A DNA stretch of 62,443 nt from Thermodesulfovibrio yellowstonii. GTDB lineage: Bacteria; Nitrospirota; Thermodesulfovibrionia; Thermodesulfovibrionales; Dissulfurispiraceae. The notes under the pieces are model-generated. The model worked only from the letters and a program-made list of their open reading frames with translations, was not told the DNA's origin and ran no database searches. Below are positions 26,099 through 35,494 of the stretch, one piece after another (positions within the stretch are counted from its first letter, which is position 1; each line of letters begins with the position of its first letter). Made by a program: the position numbers and the translations under genes. The stretch covers positions 1 through 62,443 of the forward strand of contig DYHD01000005.1 of assembly GCA_020724365.1 (NCBI GenBank), in the 5' to 3' direction.

Positions 26099-26855
26099 GG
26101 GTAAATGTATTCTCAAAGACTGCTATAAGTGAAAAAAAGATAATAATCATTGCTATTCCAAAGGCTATATCTATTTTTTTTAGTTCAAAATGGGATATGA
26201 TTGGAAAATTATTCTTAAATCCCCTGCAGAGCATCGCATTGTAAATCCGCTGAGACCTTTCAAAGCTTCTGATGATTAACATACCTATAAGATAAGCATA
26301 GGTCTTATAAGTATGTAAATTGCTTTTTGGCTTAAAACATCTTATTAATATTGCCTTTTTCATTTTTACATACTCATCATGCATAACAGTGATATATCTA
26401 TAAAAGAAAAAGAACAAAAGCACGAGCTTTCTTGGAAGTTTAAGATGAATTAGTGCATGTGATAACGAAAATACTTCAGATGTTCCCAATATAACAATTG
26501 TCAGAAGAACAATCGCATTGGATTTCAAGGTAATGGATAGAACATGAAGCAAGCCTTCTTTTGTGGCTATTAAATTTCCTATTTGAAAAAAGGCTTCCCC
26601 TGGATAGCTGAAGGGCAAAAAAATCCAGAGAAAAAATATAAAAACATTTACTGTAATAAGCCTGATAATTAACTTTTTCAGGTCAAGCCGAGATAAAATA
26701 ACCAGAATAAGGCAGACAATTAATGCAGCAATAGGCGCAGCAATTGTTTTCATTGCAGCTATTGCAAAAACTGAAGGAATTACCGTTAAAAATTTCACAC
26801 GAGGGTCAAGCTTATGTATGAAAGAATTGCCCTCTGCAAACTCTTCAAGATGCAT
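26034..26855 (-). CDS. cbiQ: CbiQ, transmembrane (EcfT) subunit of the cobalt/nickel transporter
   Basis: Membrane coupling subunit between CbiO and CbiM. Five or so hydrophobic spans are visible: about residues 22-50, 62-82, 105-125, 140-160 and 230-248. The cytoplasmic EcfT motif ERSQRIYNAMLCRGF is at about 199-213. The N-terminus HLEEFAEGNSFIHKLDPRVK is typical. The natural protein seems to end near residue 252. The last 21 residues (QVPIWIYQKTLALVG...) are translated from the palindromic repeat at 25956-26098, so the original stop was replaced by an insertion. Confidence 0.9.
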   Translation of the reverse strand: MHLEEFAEGNSFIHKLDPRVKFLTVIPSVFAIAAMKTIAAPIAALIVCLILVILSRLDLKKLIIRLITVNVFIFFLWIFLPFSYPGEAFFQIGNLIATKEGLLHVLSITLKSNAIVLLTIVILGTSEVFSLSHALIHLKLPRKLVLLFFFFYRYITVMHDEYVKMKKAILIRCFKPKSNLHTYKTYAYLIGMLIIRSFERSQRIYNAMLCRGFKNNFPIISHFELKKIDIAFGIAMIIIFFSLIAVFENTFTQVPIWIYQKTLALVGQASRLS

Positions 26856-26958
26856 CTAAGACCTACATAAAATTTGAATATACCTAAAGTTCATAGATAT
26901 GCTATAAATACAATAATGTTTTTCATAATTCATCAACCAGCACAAAGGTTTCGCAACA

Positions 26959-27558
26959 CTAAGCCCCGACTATTTCAGGTTTAACCCTCTTGAGAAACAC
27001 TACACAAAATGCTGTTATAAGACCCTCTATGAGCATAACAGGAATATGGGCTGCGATTACTAATTTTACAATGTTTACAAATTCTTCTCCAGTGCCAAGA
27101 AGTGAGAGCCCCATAAATAAACCAGCAAGTCCTACTCCCACAGCCCCTGAGAGAAAACCTGCAACGATTGTAATTATATTATTTCCCCTTTTTATAAGGT
27201 AACTGAATAGATAAAATGCAATCACGGCAGGAGCAGACATTATAAGAGTATTGACACCCAAAGTTGTAAGCCCTCCAAACTGAAAAAGGAGGGCTTGAAG
27301 AAACAAAGCCACCAAAATTGAAGGAAATGCCATCCACCCAAGTAGAATTCCAACTAAACCGTTAAGAATCAGGTGAGAACTAACGGGTCCTACCGGAATA
27401 TGTATCAGCGAGGCGACGAAGAATGTAGAAGAAAGAACGGCTACCCCGGGTATTTTGTTGTAATCCATTTTCTTTAATCCTATAGCGACTCCACCTGCGG
27501 TCAATAATGCGCCGGCAATTAAGACAGCAGGAGAAAGCACTCCTTCAGATATATGCAT
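26959..27558 (-). CDS. cbiM: CbiM, substrate-capture subunit of the cobalt/nickel transporter
   Basis: Membrane S-component that binds Co2+ or Ni2+. The mature N-terminus MHISEGVLSP provides the metal-binding Met-His, as required in this family. About six hydrophobic spans follow, with SSHLILNGLVGILLGW and FGGLTTLGVNTLIMSAPAV as family motifs. It is 199 residues with no fused CbiN-like domain, and no cbiN gene is seen. SD AAGGAG lies before the ATG. It is first of the cbiM-Q-O operon. Confidence 0.93.
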   Translation of the reverse strand: MHISEGVLSPAVLIAGALLTAGGVAIGLKKMDYNKIPGVAVLSSTFFVASLIHIPVGPVSSHLILNGLVGILLGWMAFPSILVALFLQALLFQFGGLTTLGVNTLIMSAPAVIAFYLFSYLIKRGNNIITIVAGFLSGAVGVGLAGLFMGLSLLGTGEEFVNIVKLVIAAHIPVMLIEGLITAFCVVFLKRVKPEIVGA

Positions 27559-27572
27559 ATTATCCCATCTCC

Positions 27573-27755
27573 TTATTCTTTTACACCATCTTTTTTGCGA
27601 CTAGAGTATTCAAAGTTCAACTCAACCTCTGCTTTACCCTTGCCGACATTGCCGGCATCATCGGTTATCAGTGGGTGATAAGCTAATGCATTGACAGAAA
27701 GAATAAAAATGGTCATTAAAACAGTCAAAAAAACTGCCGAAAAATACTCCTTCAT
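27573..27755 (-). pseudogene. Truncated outer-membrane transporter-like protein (N-terminus only)
   Basis: 60 codons: a signal peptide (MKEYFSAVFLTVLMTIFILSVNALA), then YHPLITDDAGNVGKGKAEVE. This is the start of an outer-membrane beta-barrel family often found beside CbiM/NikM genes (MetA-pathway/transporter type, about 250-300 residues). The frame stops just after the first predicted strand, and cbiM begins 14 bp later. The rest of the barrel is gone. It may survive as a leader cistron of the cbi operon. Confidence 0.6.
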
Positions 27756-28171
27756 TATGCATGCCTCTTATATTAATACAGTATTTTCGTAAGTTTTAGG
27801 ACTAAAAACTTTAAAAAAACCATTATCTTACTTAAACTAATAAATAAAAAAAGTCATAAAAACACTTTATCGCTCAAAGTCTTCATGACGAGCAATAAAG
27901 AGCCTTCATGACTCTTAACACTAAGCTCTATGATATCAAACAAATAATTTAATTGTCAAATAATAACTCCAGCGTGGACTCTTTCTTGAAAAAATGGCAT
28001 ACCATTTGATAATCTATACAATTGCTTGTTGCAATGGAAAAGTATTAAATAAATTGTCTTCGCTGTTAAAAACCTTTCTTATTAGTCATACTGCTTCTAA
28101 TCCAAGTTATCAGCGATGGTTTATCTAAAATGATTTTTAAAATTTCATAAAAGGAAATCTGGAGGATAAAA
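27756..28171. other. Divergent intergenic region before mreB
   Basis: 416 AT-rich bases between the cbi operon and mreB. Short partial repeats of TCTTCATGAC occur at about 27880-27915. I see no cobalamin or nickel/cobalt riboswitch and no gene. The mreB ribosome binding site GGAGG ends the region, with the GTG start six bases on. Confidence 0.4.
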
Positions 28172-29203
28172 GTGTTTTTTCAGAAGCTATTAGGGACTTT
28201 TTCTAATGACCTTGCTATAGATCTTGGCACTGCCAATACGCTCGTTTATGTTAAAGGAAAAGGAATAATATGTAATGAGCCTTCTGTTGTTGTAATCAGA
28301 AGGGATAATAAGAAGCCAGTTGCGGTAGGGATCGAGGCAAAGGAGATGCTTGGAAAGACACCGTCTAATATTATTAGTATAAGACCAATGAAGGACGGTG
28401 TTATTGCAGATTTTGATGCAACAGAAGAGATGTTGAAATATTTTATTAAAAAGGCTCATAACAGAAGGAGCTTTGTATCTCCAAGGGTTATTATCGGAGT
28501 TCCTTCAGGAATAACTCAGGTTGAGCAGAGGGCAGTAAAAGATGCTGCAAGTGCATCAGGAGCAAGGGAAGTCTATCTTATTGAAGAACCTATGGCAGCA
28601 GCACTTGGTGTCGGACTGCCTGTCGGGGAGCCATCAGGTAACATGATTGTAGATATCGGAGGTGGAACAACTGATGTTGCTGTAATTTCCATCGACGGAA
28701 TCGTTTATAGCAAAGCTGTAAGGGTAGGGGGCGATAAAATGGATGATGCAATAATGGCATATATTAAACGAAAATATAACCTAATGATTGGAGAAAGAAC
28801 TGCAGAGAACATAAAGATTGAGATTGGTTCAGCATATCCCATTAATAACGGCGAATCTATGGAAGTGAAAGGAAGAGACCTTATATCTGGTATCCCTAAA
28901 GCAATTAGAGTTGTTGACTCTGAGATAAGAGAAGCCCTCCAGGAGAGTGTAAATATAATTCTCGATACTATAAAGGTTACATTAGAAAATACACCACCAG
29001 AGCTTGGTGCAGATATTGTTGACAGGGGAATTGTTTTAGCTGGGGGTGGTGCATTACTCAAAGGTCTTGATATTCTCATAAAAGAGCATACAGGCGTTCC
29101 CGTAGTTCTCCCTGATGACCCACTTACTGCTGTTGTTAGAGGCTGTGGTAATATGCTTGATAAGTTAGATCTGCTTAAACGGGTTGCTCTAGTTACAAAT
29201 TAG
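28172..29203 (+). CDS. mreB: MreB, actin-like cell-shape protein
   Basis: Bacterial actin that directs lateral wall synthesis in rods. The start is GTG 28172, with GGAGG at 28161-28165. The actin phosphate-1 motif is [14 protein letters not shown], phosphate-2 is [15 protein letters not shown] and the adenosine motif is [13 protein letters not shown]. The 343-residue length is standard. It heads mreB-C-D-mrdA, but a 172-bp gap precedes mreC, so an extra promoter may lie there. Confidence 0.98.
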   Translation: MFFQKLLGTFSNDLAIDLGTANTLVYVKGKGIICNEPSVVVIRRDNKKPVAVGIEAKEMLGKTPSNIISIRPMKDGVIADFDATEEMLKYFIKKAHNRRSFVSPRVIIGVPSGITQVEQRAVKDAASASGAREVYLIEEPMAAALGVGLPVGEPSGNMIVDIGGGTTDVAVISIDGIVYSKAVRVGGDKMDDAIMAYIKRKYNLMIGERTAENIKIEIGSAYPINNGESMEVKGRDLISGIPKAIRVVDSEIREALQESVNIILDTIKVTLENTPPELGADIVDRGIVLAGGGALLKGLDILIKEHTGVPVVLPDDPLTAVVRGCGNMLDKLDLLKRVALVTN

Positions 29204-29375
29204 TTTGATAATTTCTTTCTATCTCTATTTTTTGAAATTATTTTTTTATTTTATAGCTATGATTTTCGAAGGCTTTGTTTTAACAGTCCTCAATTGTCCT
29301 CATTTAGTTCAGCCTTGAAGATTGCTTGTTTAGACATAATAACTTGATATACATAAAAAGACTTAAAAGACTTAT

Positions 29376-30185
29376 ATGTTAAAAAACAAAAAAAGATTGA
29401 TGGTCTTGATCATTTTTTTAGGTATGGCTATTTTCATTTTATCTTATCAAAATAAAGACAATTCATCACTATATAGAATATTGTTATATCCCTTTGATTT
29501 AATTAATTTATTTACATCTGAAATTTATATATCTCTAAAGCAAGTTAGTAATACTATAAATGAAAATGAAGAATTGAAAAGACAACTAAATGAACTCAAG
29601 GTTGAAAGGCATATCTATAATGAGATCATGCTTGAAAATCAAAGACTGAAAAATATACTTTCCTTAAAGGAGCATACTTTAACTTTTTTTACAACTGCCA
29701 AACCTATTGCAAGAGGTTATGACAGATTATTAAATACAATCGTAATAGATAAAGGTAAAAAAGATGGCATTATAAAGGATATGCCTGTGATTACTGCTAA
29801 CGGTCTTGTAGGAAAAATTCATTCTGTAAGGGATGATTATTCAGAGATATTACTTCTGAAAGACCCTAATTTCTCTGCTGCAATAAGATTGCAAAATAGT
29901 AGGCATGAGGGAGGAGTTGTTGGTACAGGTCATAGTTACTGCCTGATTAAATATATACCGCCGGAGGAATCCCCACAAAAAGAGGAACCCGTTGTAACAT
30001 CTGGGCTTGATGGTATATTTCCACCAGGCATACCTGTAGGTATTATAAGTTATATTGGCTCTGAAAGAACCGATTTTTTTCAATATTTAGAACTTATTCC
30101 ATATCAGCCTGATGCAAAGGTAGAGGAAGTTATAATCTTGCATTTATATAGCGATAAAAAACCCCGAAGTATTACCAAGAATTAG
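29376..30185 (+). CDS. mreC: MreC, cell-shape scaffold protein
   Basis: Periplasmic scaffold of the elongasome. One membrane span lies at about residues 8-24. A coiled coil (about 60-100, NENEELKRQLNELKVER) follows. The beta-domain contains IVIDKGKKDGIIKDMPVI and GLVGKIHSV, family hallmarks. The 269-residue length is normal. It is followed 24 bp later by mreD. Confidence 0.93.
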   Translation: MLKNKKRLMVLIIFLGMAIFILSYQNKDNSSLYRILLYPFDLINLFTSEIYISLKQVSNTINENEELKRQLNELKVERHIYNEIMLENQRLKNILSLKEHTLTFFTTAKPIARGYDRLLNTIVIDKGKKDGIIKDMPVITANGLVGKIHSVRDDYSEILLLKDPNFSAAIRLQNSRHEGGVVGTGHSYCLIKYIPPEESPQKEEPVVTSGLDGIFPPGIPVGIISYIGSERTDFFQYLELIPYQPDAKVEEVIILHLYSDKKPRSITKN

Positions 30186-30209
30186 ACATCTTCTGAAATA
30201 TTATAAAAA

Positions 30210-30776
30210 ATGGGTGCCAGTTTTAAAGTTAAAAGAAGGTATTCAAACCACAGCTATTTTAGTGATGACTGGTGGTTTAAATCTGCTATAAAGTGGTTTT
30301 TTTTCATACTCTTAGCCTTTATATTACAAACTAAAATATCTTTGTTCGGCTACCCATTAAATTTTACCGTTTTAGTTGTTTATGCTTTTGTTTTACATTC
30401 AGTTAAAAAAACTGTAAAAAAAGATGAGTTTCCTGCTGGTGGCTCAGAGATTAAATGCACTATTTTTGGGGCATTTATAGGTATTATAGATGATATTATA
30501 TCTGGGTCTATGCTTGGCTCTTCATTTTTAAGTCTTGGATTGGTTGGTTTTTTTGGTTCTATATTATTTACAAATGTTCTTTTCAGGTGGACTCCTCTTC
30601 TTGGTATTATAGTCATTTTTATCTTTGCAATATTCAGTGGTTTAGCTCATGTTGCATTAAGAATACTCTTCACTGATATTAATATAAGCATCTATAATGC
30701 GATACAGATGATTTTTATCCAAGCATTTATAAACATGCCATTTGGTGCATTATTAAAGCCCTCTAAAAATTATTAA
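30210..30776 (+). CDS. mreD: MreD, cell-shape membrane protein
   Basis: Polytopic elongasome membrane protein. The 188 residues show about five hydrophobic spans after a basic N-terminal stretch. Sequence conservation is low in this family. The call rests on the spans, the GAFIGIIDDIISGSMLG segment (the family's G-x-x-x-D region) and position between mreC and mrdA. It lies 2 bp upstream of mrdA. Confidence 0.88.
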   Translation: MGASFKVKRRYSNHSYFSDDWWFKSAIKWFFFILLAFILQTKISLFGYPLNFTVLVVYAFVLHSVKKTVKKDEFPAGGSEIKCTIFGAFIGIIDDIISGSMLGSSFLSLGLVGFFGSILFTNVLFRWTPLLGIIVIFIFAIFSGLAHVALRILFTDINISIYNAIQMIFIQAFINMPFGALLKPSKNY

Positions 30777-30778
30777 GG

Positions 30779-32518
30779 ATGATTCATAAAAGAGTTAATA
30801 TAGGTTTTTATTTAATTATAGTTCTTATATTGATTATATGTTTGCGATTATGGCAGCTACAGATCATCGAAGGTGAAAATTATAAGAAAATGTCGGAGGA
30901 TAACAGGCTAAGAATATTAAAAACGCCTGCTCCAAGAGGCATTATATATGATAGAAATGGCATACCACTTGTTAAAAATGTGCCATTTTACGGAGTTTCA
31001 ATACTTTTAGATAAATATAACTATCCTGACATTCCATCGCTCTCAAAACTTATAGATATTGATGCTAAGGAGATAGAACAGAAATTAAATAAACATAATA
31101 GTCCTTTTATTCCTCTAAAATTGAAGCAGGGATTGAGTTTTGCTGAGATAGCTCTGATAGAGTCTCGAAGATCAGATTTTCCAGGACTATTTATTGAGGC
31201 AGATGTTTCTCGTGAATATCTTTATGGGAAGGTCGCATCCCATGTTATAGGTTATCTCGGCAAAATTAATCCCTTGCAAGCTCATGATCCCGATCTGCGA
31301 CAAATGCCACCAGATGCTTTCACAGGACAGTGGGGCATTGAGAAGCTCTTTGATAAAGATTTACGAGGTCTTGCTGGGGAAAGAATTATAGAGGTTGATG
31401 CTATAGGTCGAGAATTGAAAAAGTTACAGGAAGTAAACTCTTTAATGGGAAAGGATTTGAGGTTGAGTATAGATATTAATGTTCAAAAAGCAGCAGAAGA
31501 AGCATTCGGGAATAAAAATGGAGCTTTAGTAGCAATTAAACCCGACTCAGGAGAGATACTCGCAATGGTTAGTCTTCCTTCTTTTGACCCCAATGCCTTC
31601 TCAAGGGGTATAAACACAAAAGAATGGATTAAGATCATTGAAGATAGGAAAAAACCTATGCTCAACAGAGCAATTCAAAGTCAATATCCACCTGGTTCTA
31701 TTTTTAAGATCATAACAGCGATTGCTGCACTTGAAGAAGGAGTGATAGATCCTCAAACAAAAGTAAACTGCACGGGTAGCCTTAATTATGGAAAGTGGAC
31801 TTTCGGCTGCTGGCAAAAAAAAGGTCATGGCAGTGTTGATATGCACAAGGCAATTGTGGAATCATGCGATGTATATTTCTACGAGATTGGTAAGAGGCTG
31901 GGGATAGATAGAATCTATAAATATTCAATCTTGTTCGGACTTGGAAAGGAGACAGGCATAGAAATGTTTCCATTGAAGGAGAGAAAAGGCTTAATACCTA
32001 ATGCAGAGTGGAAAAGGGAGAAAACAAATCTTCCATGGTATTTAGGAGATACATTTATTTCAGCTATTGGGCAAGGATTTATAACTATGACGCCAATTCA
32101 GGCTGCACTTATGACTGCAACATTTGCAAATGGAGGATATATATATAAACCTACTTTTACGATTGGAGGGTATGAACCTCTGCAAAGAATTACCCTTAAG
32201 CCTGAAACCATTCGTATAGTAAGAGATGCTTTATTGGGCGTAGTGAATGAACCTGGTGGTACCGCTTGGAGCTCAAGATCTACTTTAACTACAATTGCAG
32301 GCAAGACAGGCACAGCACAGGTTATTGGTAAAGATAAAAAAGTTTCTGGCGAGAGATTTATTGACCACGCATGGTTTGTCGCTTTTGCCCCTGTTGATAA
32401 ACCTGAAATAGCAGTATCTGTCTTTGTTGAACATGGCGGGAGCGGTGGGGCGACAGCCGCTCCAATTGCTAAGAAAACAATCGAGGCTTATTTCCAGAAC
32501 AATAAGCCAAAACAATAA
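30779..32518 (+). CDS. mrdA: Penicillin-binding protein 2 (peptidoglycan DD-transpeptidase)
   Basis: Class B transpeptidase of the elongasome. One N-terminal membrane span (about residues 9-25) is followed by a pedestal domain beginning PAPRGIIYDRNG. The transpeptidase domain has the catalytic SxxK at S307-K310 (PGSIFK), the SCD triad (ESCDVYFYE) and KTGT at 509-512. The 579-residue length is slightly shorter than in enterobacteria. It ends the mre operon; RodA is not adjacent, since a convergent DEAD-box gene follows. Confidence 0.96.
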   Translation: MIHKRVNIGFYLIIVLILIICLRLWQLQIIEGENYKKMSEDNRLRILKTPAPRGIIYDRNGIPLVKNVPFYGVSILLDKYNYPDIPSLSKLIDIDAKEIEQKLNKHNSPFIPLKLKQGLSFAEIALIESRRSDFPGLFIEADVSREYLYGKVASHVIGYLGKINPLQAHDPDLRQMPPDAFTGQWGIEKLFDKDLRGLAGERIIEVDAIGRELKKLQEVNSLMGKDLRLSIDINVQKAAEEAFGNKNGALVAIKPDSGEILAMVSLPSFDPNAFSRGINTKEWIKIIEDRKKPMLNRAIQSQYPPGSIFKIITAIAALEEGVIDPQTKVNCTGSLNYGKWTFGCWQKKGHGSVDMHKAIVESCDVYFYEIGKRLGIDRIYKYSILFGLGKETGIEMFPLKERKGLIPNAEWKREKTNLPWYLGDTFISAIGQGFITMTPIQAALMTATFANGGYIYKPTFTIGGYEPLQRITLKPETIRIVRDALLGVVNEPGGTAWSSRSTLTTIAGKTGTAQVIGKDKKVSGERFIDHAWFVAFAPVDKPEIAVSVFVEHGGSGGATAAPIAKKTIEAYFQNNKPKQ

Positions 32519-32551
32519 GCCAGAACAATAAGAAGGAACCCGGGCTATAAA

Positions 32552-32569
32552 TAGTGCCTGTTTATAAAT
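32552..32569. repeat. Solo end of a family A MITE
   Basis: TAGTGCCTGTTTATAAAT matches the terminal repeat of the elements at 6252 and 40167. No matching second end is seen before the deaD gene at 32580, so it is a remnant or solo terminal repeat. Confidence 0.45.
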
Positions 32570-32579
32570 ACCTAATATC

Positions 32580-34226
32580 TTAATTCTCTTTCTTTTTCTT
32601 TGCGACCTGTACGCTTACCTTACGGCCTCTCATAATGCTGTCATTTATTGCATGAATAACTCCGTCAGCAAGATTTGTAGGAATCTCAACAAAGCTGAAT
32701 TTGTCATAAAGGGCAATATTGCCAATTTTTCTGGCTGGTATGCCTGCTTCAGCGGAGATTGACTTTACTATGTCTCCTACCTTTATCTTGTCTTTCTTAC
32801 CTATAGTCATAAAGAGCCTTACAAAATTTGTTTTCTGACCTACTTCCATAGCAGGTTCAATACTCTCGATTTCATTTATATCTTCAATATCAATCAACAT
32901 TGATAAAGCAGCGCTAATTACATCTGATGGGGCATATTTCTGAAGCAGCACTTGTGCAAAGGTGACAAAACGATCATGCTTACCTTCTTGAATAACATCG
33001 TCGAATATCTTTGCAAGTTCATTCTCTTTAGCTTTTCTTACCTGGTCTCTGGTAGGAAGCTTTGCCTTTTTTATTTGCGTTTTGGCAGCTTGTTCAATTA
33101 GCCTCAATTGACGATACTGTCTTGGAGTTACAAATGTTATAGCTATCCCCGATTTGCCGGCTCTGCCAGTTCTACCGATTCTGTGTATGTAACCTTCGGG
33201 GTCCTGAGGGATGCTATAGTTGAAAACATGCGATACATCGGGGATGTCAAGTCCACGGGCAGCAACATCTGTGGCAACTAATATGTCAAGATCACCACTT
33301 TTGAATCTGCGCATCATGTCATCTCTGTGGCTCTGAGTAAAATCACCATGTATGGCACCTGCAGGATAGCCCATCTGTTGTAATTTTCCTGCTACTTCAT
33401 CAACTTCTCTTTTTGTATGACAAAAAACGAGAGTGGCAGAAGGACCTTCTACATCAAGGAGCCGGGTTAATGCCCTTATCTTATCTTCTTCTGGAATCTC
33501 ATAAAACACCTGCTTGATTTTTGCAACTATCATCTCACTAGCATCAACCCCAAAATGAAGCGGTTTATTCATATGACTTTTTGCTATTTCTATAATTTCT
33601 CGTGGCATTGTTGCTGAAAAAAGCATTGTTTGTCTTTCTGTTGGTATTAATGCAAGAATCTTTTCGATATCTTCAATAAACCCCATATTCAGCATCTCAT
33701 CTGCTTCATCAAGGACGACCGCCCTAACTTCTTCTAAAGATAAGGTCTTTCTTTGTATGTGATCAAGCAGTCTTCCTGGCGTAGCAACAACGATATCAAA
33801 CCCTCTTTTGATGCTTCTCATCTGAAGTTCAAAAGACTGCCCACCATAAATAGGTAGAGAGGTTATACCTGACTTTAATCCCATTTTATTGATTTCGCCT
33901 GATACCTGAACGGCAAGCTCTCTCGTAGGAGTTAGAACTACGGAATATGGATTCTTAACTTTTAAGAGAGGTTTCATCTCTATTAAAGGGATTCCAAAAG
34001 CGGCTGTCTTGCCTGTGCCAGTCTGAGCTTGTGCTATTATATCCTTGCCTTTTAGAGCATGAGGTATAACCACTTTCTGTATAGGAGTAGGCTCTTCAAA
34101 TCCCATAATGGAGAGCGATATAAGGGTTTTATCAGAAATGTTGAATTCATTGAACTTAGCATAAGAAGTAGCATCAATGTTTTTATTTTTTGAATTAGAA
34201 AGGTTTGTAAGTGATTTTTTTGGCAA
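32580..34226 (-). CDS. deaD: DEAD-box RNA helicase, DeaD/CsdA type
   Basis: ATP-dependent RNA helicase. The Q motif is GFEEPTPIQ, motif I AQTGTGKT (residues 67-74), motif Ia PTRELAVQ, motif II DEAD (173-176), motif III SAT and motif VI HRIGRTGRAG. After the two RecA domains (to about 390), a linker leads to a C-terminal DbpA-type RNA-binding domain (about 470-540, GNIALYDKFSFVEIP). The tail is basic. Such proteins aid ribosome assembly and cold adaptation. A 295-bp upstream region with no gene could hold a long regulated leader. Confidence 0.93.
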   Translation of the reverse strand: MPKKSLTNLSNSKNKNIDATSYAKFNEFNISDKTLISLSIMGFEEPTPIQKVVIPHALKGKDIIAQAQTGTGKTAAFGIPLIEMKPLLKVKNPYSVVLTPTRELAVQVSGEINKMGLKSGITSLPIYGGQSFELQMRSIKRGFDIVVATPGRLLDHIQRKTLSLEEVRAVVLDEADEMLNMGFIEDIEKILALIPTERQTMLFSATMPREIIEIAKSHMNKPLHFGVDASEMIVAKIKQVFYEIPEEDKIRALTRLLDVEGPSATLVFCHTKREVDEVAGKLQQMGYPAGAIHGDFTQSHRDDMMRRFKSGDLDILVATDVAARGLDIPDVSHVFNYSIPQDPEGYIHRIGRTGRAGKSGIAITFVTPRQYRQLRLIEQAAKTQIKKAKLPTRDQVRKAKENELAKIFDDVIQEGKHDRFVTFAQVLLQKYAPSDVISAALSMLIDIEDINEIESIEPAMEVGQKTNFVRLFMTIGKKDKIKVGDIVKSISAEAGIPARKIGNIALYDKFSFVEIPTNLADGVIHAINDSIMRGRKVSVQVAKKKKEN

Positions 34227-34521
34227 ATTAAACTCCTTTTAGTTATTAAAAATTTTTTATAGAACTCGGATATTTTATAGTTGATGTAATTAATGAAATA
34301 ATAAAACAAAATATTTTTAAATAGCAAAGAAAAAACTTATCATAAAAATGTAAAATATACAGGTCTTTTGCAAATGGACAAAAAGAGCATTTTTTGATTA
34401 AGAGCTAATTTAGTGAATTTAATAGAATGAATATAAAAACTCATTTGGTTTTTCAGACTATTTGTGTGTACTTGTATAAAATCGCTTAGATGTCTATAGT
34501 TTAAAGATTAAAGGTGTATAG
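34227..34521. other. Divergent promoter region between deaD and hpt
   Basis: 295 AT-rich bases. No gene or clear RNA fold is visible. Confidence 0.35.
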
Positions 34522-35043
34522 ATGGAAATCGTAGGCAAGCTTCTCTTAACTTCTGATAGTATTTACTCCAGAGTGATGGAATTAGCTGAGAGGATATCTT
34601 CAGATTATCAAGGCAAGGAGATTCTGGCTATAGCGGTTCTAAAAGGGGCTTTTATGTTCTATGCAGATTTGATAAGGGCTTTAAAGGTCCCAGTAACTGT
34701 AGATTTTATAATAGCCAGTAGCTATCATGGGACTATTTCTTCAGGAGATGTTAGAGTCCGATATGAGAGTCTTGAGGATATTTCGGGCAAGGATGTTTTA
34801 TTGATTGATGATATAATAGATACCGGTATTTCGCTCAAATATTTGAGGGAACTATTGCTAAATAAACGCCCAGCAAGCCTTAAAATATGTGTTTTGCTTG
34901 ATAAGAAAGAAAGAAGAATAGCCAATGTTCCTATTGATTATCTGGGGTTTGAGATTCAAAATGAGTTTGTGGTAGGTTATGGGCTGGATTGGGATGGCAA
35001 ATATAGGAATCTGCCATATATTGCTGTTTTAAAAGATATATAA
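34522..35043 (+). CDS. hpt: Hypoxanthine phosphoribosyltransferase
   Basis: Purine salvage: hypoxanthine (or guanine) plus PRPP gives IMP (GMP). The PRPP-binding motif is VLLIDDIIDTGISL, and the family N-terminal segments AVLKGAFMFYADL and VDFIIASSY are present. The 173-residue length is standard. It is the first of a run of plus-strand genes, with queD following. Confidence 0.95.
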   Translation: MEIVGKLLLTSDSIYSRVMELAERISSDYQGKEILAIAVLKGAFMFYADLIRALKVPVTVDFIIASSYHGTISSGDVRVRYESLEDISGKDVLLIDDIIDTGISLKYLRELLLNKRPASLKICVLLDKKERRIANVPIDYLGFEIQNEFVVGYGLDWDGKYRNLPYIAVLKDI

Positions 35044-35108
35044 TAAAACCCAAATTGAGCGACTCTTATTTGATAAGATGCCCAAACTATGTTAACGAGG
35101 TAAATGAT

Positions 35109-35483
35109 ATGTATAAATTAATGATTGAGTCGACCTTTTCTTCGGCACATCAGTTGAGAGGATATAAAGGTAAATGTGAAAACCTTCATGGTCATAACTG
35201 GAAGGTTCAGGTATATGTTACATCTAATCAGCTTAATGAAATTGATCTGGTGATAGACTTTCATGAGGTTAAGGACATGACTAACCAGATTATATCAAAG
35301 CTTGACCATACAATGCTAAATAATGTTTATCCTTTCACAGAGATAAACCCATCCTCAGAAAATTTAGCGAGATGGATTTTTGAGTCATTAAAAGAAAAAA
35401 TGGCTGGGTATAGTGTAATCAAGATTTCCGCTGTAACTGTATGGGAGTCTGCTACTGCTTCAGCTACATATTATGAAGACTAA
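35109..35483 (+). CDS. queD: 6-carboxy-5,6,7,8-tetrahydropterin synthase (QueD family)
   Basis: Zinc-dependent pterin enzyme of the queuosine/7-deazaguanine pathway. I choose ATG 35109 (MYKLMIESTFSSAHQL), with GAGG about 8 nt upstream, rather than an in-frame TTG 54 bp earlier. The zinc histidines are in SSAHQL and NLHGHNW, and the catalytic cysteine is in GKCENLHGH. A conserved glutamate lies in VWESATASA. The 124-residue length is typical. No other que genes are nearby. Confidence 0.92.
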   Translation: MYKLMIESTFSSAHQLRGYKGKCENLHGHNWKVQVYVTSNQLNEIDLVIDFHEVKDMTNQIISKLDHTMLNNVYPFTEINPSSENLARWIFESLKEKMAGYSVIKISAVTVWESATASATYYED

Positions 35484-35494
35484 GGAGATCGAAT

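Noticed and set aside
27756..28171. Possible cobalamin or nickel/cobalt riboswitch upstream of cbiM
   Set aside because: I looked for G-rich conserved cores and B12-box-like sequence and saw none; the region is AT rich with only weak short repeats.
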